NCBI GenBank assembly: GCA_005884305.1
Contig: VAYL01000053.1
Location: 1 to 10,409, forward strand
Source: Actinomycetota bacterium
GTDB taxonomy: Bacteria > Actinomycetota > Thermoleophilia > Solirubrobacterales > 70-9
Reading direction: 5' to 3'
DNA: 10,409 nt
Every line of letters begins with the position of its first letter. Position 1 is the stretch's first letter. Position numbers and translations under genes: made by a program. Under the pieces are notes generated by a model. It did no database searches. It saw only the letters and a program-made list of their open reading frames with translations, and was not told the origin of the DNA. Below are positions 1-4,404 of the stretch, one piece after another.

Positions 1-13
1 TAGAGGCGCTTCA

Positions 14-51
14 CCCCCCGGTCCGGGGGATCAGGACCGCGCGCCGGGGGG
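14..51. repeat. GC-rich palindromes at the left edge
   Basis: Bases 15-29 read CCCCCGG, T, CCGGGGG, a 7-bp perfect inverted repeat around one base. The left arm (14-21, CCCCCCGG) can pair instead with CCGGGGGG at 44-51, giving an 8-bp stem with a 22-base loop. There is no T-run on either side, so I do not call a rho-independent terminator. No gene is visible in positions 1-122; this and the 66-104 repeat are the only structures I see there. Confidence 0.5.
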
Positions 52-65
52 ATAGAACTCCGGCG

Positions 66-104
66 TTGTCGGATTAATTCGACATACCGCAATAAATCCG
101 ACAA
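66..104. repeat. 39-bp palindromic element, copy 1
   Basis: The element starts TTGTCGGATT and ends AATCCGACAA, 10-bp perfect inverted arms. Between them is a core CGACATACCGC that nearly matches the core of copy 2 at 3256-3294. Both copies are 39 bp. This copy is 18 bases beyond the stop codon of the response regulator, on that gene's downstream side. Inside the arms pairing is weak: one A-A mismatch, three more pairs, then a loop of about 11 bases. No T-run follows on either side. It could be a transcript-end hairpin, a dispersed palindromic repeat or a protein-binding site; the sequence does not decide. Confidence 0.8.
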
Positions 105-122
105 TCGCGGCGTGGTTGGGGG

Positions 123-731
123 TCAGCCGATCAGACCGAGGCTCTGGGCCCGCTTGACCGCCTCGGCGCGGTTGCGCACCCCGAGCTTTCGATACACGCC
201 GCTCGTGTATTCCTTGACGGTGTGCGGGGAGAGGAAGAGCGCCTCGGCGATCTCGCGATTGGTGGATCCGGCGGCGATCAGGCTGACAACCTCGCGCTCG
301 CGATCGGACAGCGGTGCCTTGGCCGGCTCGGACTCCGGCTCGAACACGTCCATGCCAAGCCCGACCATGCGGATAGCCCGCAGGACGTCGGGCGCACCCC
401 AGTCCTTCGAGACGAACCCCGACGCGCCCGCGGCGCGGGCGGCAGCCGGCGAGATTCGCCCGGCCCCTGAGATCAGGAGGATCTTGGTCTGGGGCGAGGC
501 GGCAAGGAGCTCGTCGCAGATCTCCGCCCCCGATTGGCGGCCGAGGAACAGATCGACGAGCGCCACCTGCGGCTTCGTCTCGCGGGCGAGCTGCAGCGCC
601 TCCTCCGCGTCACGCGCCGCGAGGCAGCGCTCAACCCAGGGCTGTCGCTCCAGGAGCAGCCGGAATCCCCACTGCACGACGTCGTGATCGTCGACCACGA
701 GCACCCGGATCTGGCGGCCGTTCTCATTCAT
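123..731 (-). CDS. LuxR/NarL-family response regulator
   Basis: A 202-residue two-component response regulator, predicted to be a cytoplasmic DNA-binding transcription factor. The receiver domain (about 8-125) shows the acidic pair D14-D15, the phosphoacceptor D60 in VALVDLFLG, S88 in ILLISG and K109 in FVSKD. A short linker leads to a LuxR-type helix-turn-helix (about 140-200): LSDREREVVSLIAAG, TNREIAEALFLSPHTVKEY and the GVRNRAEAV end of the domain. I start at the ATG at 731, not the in-frame one at 758, because it leaves a normal receiver N-terminus (GRQIRVLVVDDHD) and gives an ATGAATGA overlap with the stop of the kinase gene, typical of translational coupling. The kinase is its obvious partner. 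Target genes cannot be read from the sequence; the palindrome at 1869-1886 is a candidate site. Family very secure, regulon unknown. Confidence 0.95.
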   Translation of the reverse strand: MNENGRQIRVLVVDDHDVVQWGFRLLLERQPWVERCLAARDAEEALQLARETKPQVALVDLFLGRQSGAEICDELLAASPQTKILLISGAGRISPAAARAAGASGFVSKDWGAPDVLRAIRMVGLGMDVFEPESEPAKAPLSDREREVVSLIAAGSTNREIAEALFLSPHTVKEYTSGVYRKLGVRNRAEAVKRAQSLGLIG

Positions 732-1773
732 CGCTAGTCGGGACCACGAGGCGGACATGCCACCCGTCCGGCGGCACGGGGCCGAATTCCACGATGCCGC
801 TGTGCTCGAGCGCCTCCAACGATGCCATGCGCAGGCCCAGGCCGGTGCCCATCCCGGCCGGCCCGACCCCGTCGTTCACGACCTCGAGCACGAACGTGCC
901 GTCGCTCCGCTCGACGCGGATCGTGATGCTGCCGGGCTTCGCGTGCTTGTCCGCGTTCCGGAGCGCCTCGAGCAGGACGGACTGCGCGAGCGGCTCGATG
1001 TGGGCGGGGACCTCGACCCCCTCCTGCCAGTGCACTGTCAGCCCCTCCTGATAGGCCGCGACGCGTTCTGTGATCTGGCGAACGCTCGCGCGTCCCCGCC
1101 CGGCCGGCGGGGCGAGCGAGCTTCCGAGAGCGGTGCGCAGCTCATGCAGCACCTCCCGCACCTCGTCGTGGCACATCGCCCGCTGCTCGGCGGGCAGCGA
1201 GTCCTCGGAGCCGAGCGCCAGGAGCAGCCCGAACAGCCGCTGGATCACTCGCTCGTGGATCTGCTGGATCAGGGCGATCCGCTCGGAGAGCCGGCGCGCC
1301 GCCTCGCGCTGGTTCGTCGCGCGCTCGACGCTCGCGGCGAGCGCGGCGAGCTTGCCGAGCGTCCACATCGGGCCGCGCTCCTCCTCGGTCAGCTCGAACC
1401 GGCCGCCGCCGCGGTCGGCGAAGATCACGCCGAACCAACGCCCGCTCGCCGAGACCGGCGTGCAGGTGAGGGTCGTGATCCCGGCGAAGCGCGCGTAACG
1501 GGCCGGGACCTCGCGCTCGAGCACCTTCGAGGCCTCGGCGACGCTGTCCGAAGCGAGCGCCCGCTGGGCAATCGGGGTCTCCTCGAGCGTGCCCTCGACG
1601 CCCTCGAGCAGATCTGGGTCCACGCCGGCCGAGCCCACCGCCCGAACGGTTCGAAGCGTGCGGTCATAGAGAAAGAGCCCGGCGCGCTCCATCGTGGTCA
1701 GCCGGCAAAGGCCCTCACAGACACGGTCGTAGAAGTCATCGGTCTCCGCCGCGGCGTCGATCTCGGCGAGCAA
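724..1773 (-). CDS. GAF-domain sensor histidine kinase (HisKA_3 type)
   Basis: A roughly 349-residue NarL-type histidine kinase. Residues about 5-150 form a GAF-like sensor domain with no signal peptide or membrane segment, so it should sense something in the cytoplasm. The dimerisation helix carries H173 in QQIHERVIQRLFG; a histidine followed by an acidic residue is usual for this class. The ATP-binding domain has an N-box (EALRNADKHAKP, about 269-280), NDGVG (300-304) and GTGLGLRMA (309-317). Its stop overlaps the response regulator start by 8 bases, so the two are one unit. The start is unclear: the only ATG, GTG or TTG in frame between the upstream stop at 1860-1858 and the GAF domain is TTG at 1773, which has no visible ribosome binding site, and the frame stays open with protein-like sequence back to 1857. 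The ligand cannot be inferred. Confidence 0.9.
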   Translation of the reverse strand: MLAEIDAAAETDDFYDRVCEGLCRLTTMERAGLFLYDRTLRTVRAVGSAGVDPDLLEGVEGTLEETPIAQRALASDSVAEASKVLEREVPARYARFAGITTLTCTPVSASGRWFGVIFADRGGGRFELTEEERGPMWTLGKLAALAASVERATNQREAARRLSERIALIQQIHERVIQRLFGLLLALGSEDSLPAEQRAMCHDEVREVLHELRTALGSSLAPPAGRGRASVRQITERVAAYQEGLTVHWQEGVEVPAHIEPLAQSVLLEALRNADKHAKPGSITIRVERSDGTFVLEVVNDGVGPAGMGTGLGLRMASLEALEHSGIVEFGPVPPDGWHVRLVVPTSDE

Positions 1774-1868
1774 TTCGACGAGGACGTCGACGGTCTCGGC
1801 GCCTGGAGCTGGCGAGAGGGCCTCGATGTCTTGATCTAACCACCGCGCGGTGCCCCGTTACCACTCCG

Positions 1869-1886
1869 ACCCCCCATTTGGGGGGT
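1869..1886. promoter_or_regulatory. Palindromic putative operator ACCCCCCATTTGGGGGGT
   Basis: Eight-base perfect inverted arms (ACCCCCCA / TGGGGGGT) are separated by only two bases (TT), too tight for an RNA hairpin but suited to a dimeric DNA-binding protein. The site is in the divergent region between the kinase (read leftward) and the methyltransferase (read rightward). It is about 40 bases upstream of the methyltransferase -10 box and 96 bases upstream of the kinase TTG. Autoregulation by the neighbouring response regulator or control of the methyltransferase are both plausible inferences. Confidence 0.55.
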
Positions 1887-1925
1887 GGCGGTCGCGTGGG
1901 TAGCGCCGGCAGAGCCGCCGTGAGC

Positions 1926-1931
1926 TAGTCT
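1926..1931 (+). promoter_or_regulatory. Putative -10 box for a leaderless transcript (methyltransferase gene)
   Basis: TAGTCT lies 7 bases before the GTG at 1939, so transcription would begin at or next to the start codon. No Shine-Dalgarno sequence precedes the GTG. No convincing -35 box is visible. Confidence 0.5.
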
Positions 1932-1938
1932 CGCAGGC

Positions 1939-3234
1939 GTGCCCCGGTCACGCACCGATGGGCTTCGGCGCGGCATCGAGCGGGCCCTGCCGGACCGCCC
2001 ATTCACGATCGAGTTCTGGGATGGCACCCGCGTCCCCTCGACGCGACATGGGCCCACGCTCTTCGTCCAAACCCCGCGCGCGATCGGGCATCTGATCCGT
2101 GCGCCCGGCGAGCTCGGCCTGGGCCGGGCGTACGTCTGCGGCGAGCTCTACACCGACGACCTCGACGGCATCGTGGCGCTTCTCGGGCGCTGGCAACCGC
2201 CCCGGATCGGCGTTCTGCGGCGGCTGCGGCTCATCGCATCCGCGGTGCGGGCTGCGGGCATTCGCCCGCTCCCACCGCCACCCGCTGCCGAGCTCAGCCC
2301 GTCCCGCCGGCGGCACACCAAGCGGCGGGACGCCGCGGCCGTCCGCCACCACTACGACGTCTCCAACGAGTTCTTCTCCCTGTTCCTCGATGAGTCGATG
2401 ACCTACAGCTGCGCGCTGTGGGAGGAGGGAACGGAGACGCTCGAGGACGCCCAGCGGGCCAAGCTCGAGCTCATCTGCCGGAAGCTCGAGCTCGAACCCG
2501 GCATGCGCATGCTCGACATCGGCTGCGGCTGGGGAAGCCTCGCGATCCACGCCGTGCGGGAGCACGGGGCGTCGGTCTGGGGCATCACGCTGTCGGAGCC
2601 ACAGGCGGAGCTCGCGCGCCAGCGCGCGGAGGAGGCGGGCGTAGGCGGCCGCGTCGAGATCCGAGTGATGGACTACCGTGACCTGCGCGAGGAGCGCTTC
2701 GATGCCGTCGCGAGCATCGGCATGGTCGAACATGTGGGCGTCGGGCAAATCGACGCGTACGCGGAGCGCATCGCCCAGGTGCTCGAGCCCGGCGGCAGGG
2801 TGCTGAACCACGGCATCACGCACGTTCCGTTCGAGCCCGGAGGCGCGCACATCAGCGGCGACTTCTCGAACCGCTATGTGTTCCCGGACGGGGAGCTCCT
2901 GAACCTCTGGCGGATGACGCAGGCCTTCGAGCGTGCGGGCTTCGAGATCCTCAACGTGGAGAACCTCCACACCGACTACGCCGAGACGCTGCGGCACTGG
3001 ACGGAGCGGTTCGACGAGCACCTCCCCGAGGCCCAGGCGCTAGCCGGCACCGAGCGCATGCGGGTGTGGCGCCTTTACCTGCGCGCCGCGCGGAACGCGT
3101 TCGAGACCGCGCAGAATGCGGTCTGCCAGATCCTGTGCAGCGCACCGCTCTCCGAGGGCCCGTCAACCCAGCCCACCGGCCGGCGCCACGAGCCCGCGCG
3201 GCGCCGTGTCCCGCCCGAGCGCGTCCCGGCCTGA
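1939..3234 (+). CDS. Cyclopropane-fatty-acyl-phospholipid synthase family methyltransferase
   Basis: A 431-residue SAM-dependent methyltransferase of the CFA synthase/mycolic acid cyclopropane synthase family. Such enzymes transfer a methylene or methyl group from S-adenosylmethionine to the double bond of acyl chains in membrane phospholipids. Seen: an N-terminal CFA-type region (1-130), HYDVSNEFF (138-146), YSCA with C158, the SAM motif DIGCGWG (193-199), MVEHVG with E264, H291 in VLNHGI, and Y347 in NLHTDYAETLRHW. C158, E264, H291 and Y347 match the usual active-site positions. The GTG start fits both a normal N-terminus and the -10 box 7 bases upstream. The last 30 or so residues form an Arg/Pro-rich tail beyond where the family usually ends. 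Whether the product is cyclopropane or a methyl-branched acyl chain cannot be decided. It is alone in its unit, divergent from the two-component pair. Confidence 0.93.
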   Translation: MPRSRTDGLRRGIERALPDRPFTIEFWDGTRVPSTRHGPTLFVQTPRAIGHLIRAPGELGLGRAYVCGELYTDDLDGIVALLGRWQPPRIGVLRRLRLIASAVRAAGIRPLPPPPAAELSPSRRRHTKRRDAAAVRHHYDVSNEFFSLFLDESMTYSCALWEEGTETLEDAQRAKLELICRKLELEPGMRMLDIGCGWGSLAIHAVREHGASVWGITLSEPQAELARQRAEEAGVGGRVEIRVMDYRDLREERFDAVASIGMVEHVGVGQIDAYAERIAQVLEPGGRVLNHGITHVPFEPGGAHISGDFSNRYVFPDGELLNLWRMTQAFERAGFEILNVENLHTDYAETLRHWTERFDEHLPEAQALAGTERMRVWRLYLRAARNAFETAQNAVCQILCSAPLSEGPSTQPTGRRHEPARRRVPPERVPA

Positions 3235-3255
3235 GCTCCCCACCCCCCGTCGAGA

Positions 3256-3294
3256 TTGTCGGATTTATCGGCATATCGCCGGGAAATCCGACAA
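3256..3294. repeat. 39-bp palindromic element, copy 2
   Basis: Same length and same 10-bp arms as the copy at 66-104. Here the arms extend to 11 bp (TTGTCGGATTT / AAATCCGACAA). A second stem, CGGC with GCCG, follows a 2x2 internal loop and closes a 5-base loop ATATC. The core CGGCATATCGC differs from the other copy at two of eleven positions. It lies 21 bases beyond the methyltransferase stop and 38 bases before the DUF72 start, just upstream of that gene's putative promoter. No T-run follows. Confidence 0.82.
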
Positions 3295-3318
3295 CCGTGC
3301 CTGGTGGGTGCGGACGGG

Positions 3319-3324
3319 TAGGTT
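3319..3324 (+). promoter_or_regulatory. Putative -10 box for a leaderless transcript (DUF72 gene)
   Basis: TAGGTT lies 8 bases before the ATG at 3333. This would give a separate promoter for the DUF72 gene, immediately after the palindromic element. No clear -35 box. Confidence 0.45.
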
Positions 3325-3332
3325 GATCTGGG

Positions 3333-4064
3333 ATGGCGAAGCCGGTCCACATCGGCTGCTCCGGATGGAACTACCGCGACTGGCGCGGTCCGATCTACCC
3401 GGAGAGGCTCCCTGCACGGCGCTGGCTCGAGCACTACGCGCAGCTCTTCGACACCGTCGAGATCAACAACACCTTCTACCGGCTGCCGACGGAATCGGCG
3501 GTCACCGGCTGGGTCGAGCAGTCCCCGCGCGGATTTCGGTTCGCGGTCAAGGGCAGCCGGTACATCACGCACATCAAGCGGCTGCGGGAGATGTCCCGGT
3601 ACTCGAAGCGCTACTTCGACGCGATCCAGCCCCTCGCCGACACGCCGAAGATGGGGCCCGTCCTGTGGCAACTGCCGGGGAACTTCCGCCGCGACGCCGA
3701 TCGGCTCGGGGAGGCGCTCGAGCAGCTGCCGAAAGCACGCCACGCCTTCGAGTTCCGCCACGAGAGCTGGTTCGTGCCCGAGGTCTACAAGCTGCTTCGC
3801 CGCCATCGCGCGGCGCTCGTGATCGGCGACGATCCCGAGCGCCCGTTCCAGACCCACGAGCTCACCGCCACCTGGACCTACATCCGCTTCCACCGCGGCA
3901 ATCGCGGGCGCCGCGGCAACTACTCGGAGAAAGAGCTCGATGAATGGCGGCGGCGTATTTCTTCTTGGCGCTCGGACGTCGAGGTCTACGCGTACTTCAA
4001 CAACGACTGGGAGGCGTTCGCGCCCCGGAACGCCCTCTGGCTCAAGGAGCACCTGGGCGACTGA
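3333..4064 (+). CDS. DUF72 (YecE-like) domain protein
   Basis: A 243-residue protein made up wholly of a DUF72/YecE domain, a TIM-barrel-like family widespread in bacteria and archaea with no established biochemical activity. Family signatures run in order: IGCSGW (7-12), EINNTFYR (43-50), FAVKGSRYITH (70-80), LWQLPGNF (111-118), FEFRHESW (139-146) and YAYFNND near 219-225. Length is normal and the protein is complete, cytoplasmic, with no signal peptide or membrane segment. The ATG start is followed at once by the first beta-strand and preceded by a -10 box with no ribosome binding site. The neighbours, a lipid methyltransferase and a small membrane protein, give no functional clue; each seems to have its own promoter. 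Family assignment is secure, function unknown. Confidence 0.93.
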   Translation: MAKPVHIGCSGWNYRDWRGPIYPERLPARRWLEHYAQLFDTVEINNTFYRLPTESAVTGWVEQSPRGFRFAVKGSRYITHIKRLREMSRYSKRYFDAIQPLADTPKMGPVLWQLPGNFRRDADRLGEALEQLPKARHAFEFRHESWFVPEVYKLLRRHRAALVIGDDPERPFQTHELTATWTYIRFHRGNRGRRGNYSEKELDEWRRRISSWRSDVEVYAYFNNDWEAFAPRNALWLKEHLGD

Positions 4065-4068
4065 GGAC

Positions 4069-4074
4069 TAGGCT
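4069..4074 (+). promoter_or_regulatory. Putative -10 box for a leaderless transcript (Ser-triplet protein)
   Basis: TAGGCT lies 6 bases before the GTG at 4081 and starts 5 bases after the DUF72 stop. It supports translation of the plus-strand frame rather than the overlapping minus-strand one. Confidence 0.45.
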
Positions 4075-4080
4075 GGCGCC

Positions 4081-4404
4081 GTGACGGAATCGGCACTGTC
4101 GCTCTGGTCCGAGGACTCGCTTCTCTCGATCGCCTCGAGCGGGTCGTTCATGTCGATAGGCTCCGTCGGCTCGGCGCTGTCGATCGGCTCGACCGGATCC
4201 TTCGCCTCAGCGTTCTCGGTTGCCTCGGCGGCGTCGCTGGGATCAGCGTTCTCGTGGCGGTCGACGAGCTCCGCGTTCTCGTCCGAGGCGACGGGCGCTC
4301 TCTTTGGCAAGCCCGACCCCAACGGGGTGGTGTTCACAGCGGCGCTGCTCGCGACCGCCGCCGCGGTACTCGGGTTGAGCGCAATGAGCCGGCGCCGGGA
4401 CTAG
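4081..4404 (+). CDS. Small (Ser-x-x)n repeat protein with C-terminal membrane anchor
   Basis: A 107-residue protein I cannot assign to a named family. Residues 4-67 have serine at every third position without exception (22 triplets), the other two places filled mainly by Ala, Gly, Leu, Ile, Val and Phe, for example SIGSVGSALSIGSTGSF. A short linker (GKPDPNG, 76-82) leads to one hydrophobic helix (about 83-102) and a basic end, SRRRD. This suggests a repeat domain held at the membrane with the Arg-rich end inside; there is no N-terminal signal peptide. The regular triplet suggests a three-residue-period fold (polyproline-II-like bundle or thin beta-solenoid), an inference only. The GTG start is supported by the -10 box 6 bases upstream. 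Its TAG stop overlaps the dxs stop in CTAG. The minus strand of the same stretch is also open, so there is modest doubt that it is coding. Confidence 0.7.
   Translation: MTESALSLWSEDSLLSIASSGSFMSIGSVGSALSIGSTGSFASAFSVASAASLGSAFSWRSTSSAFSSEATGALFGKPDPNGVVFTAALLATAAAVLGLSAMSRRRD

Noticed and set aside
66..104. Intrinsic terminator for the two-component operon
   Set aside because: The arms are A/T-containing and no T-run follows on the minus strand, so the hallmark of rho-independent termination is missing.
757..1839. A 360-codon plus-strand frame opposite the histidine kinase
   Set aside because: It is a high-GC shadow: His/Arg/Asp-rich with no domain, while the minus strand holds all kinase motifs.
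1948..3021. A 357-codon minus-strand frame opposite the methyltransferase
   Set aside because: Shadow frame with no recognisable domain; the plus strand has every CFA synthase motif.
66..3294. CRISPR array from the two similar palindromes
   Set aside because: Only two copies, 3.2 kb apart and separated by genes, with no regular spacers and no cas genes.
3075..4052. A 325-codon minus-strand frame opposite the DUF72 gene
   Set aside because: It crosses the palindromic intergenic element and lacks any motif; the DUF72 signatures are on the plus strand.
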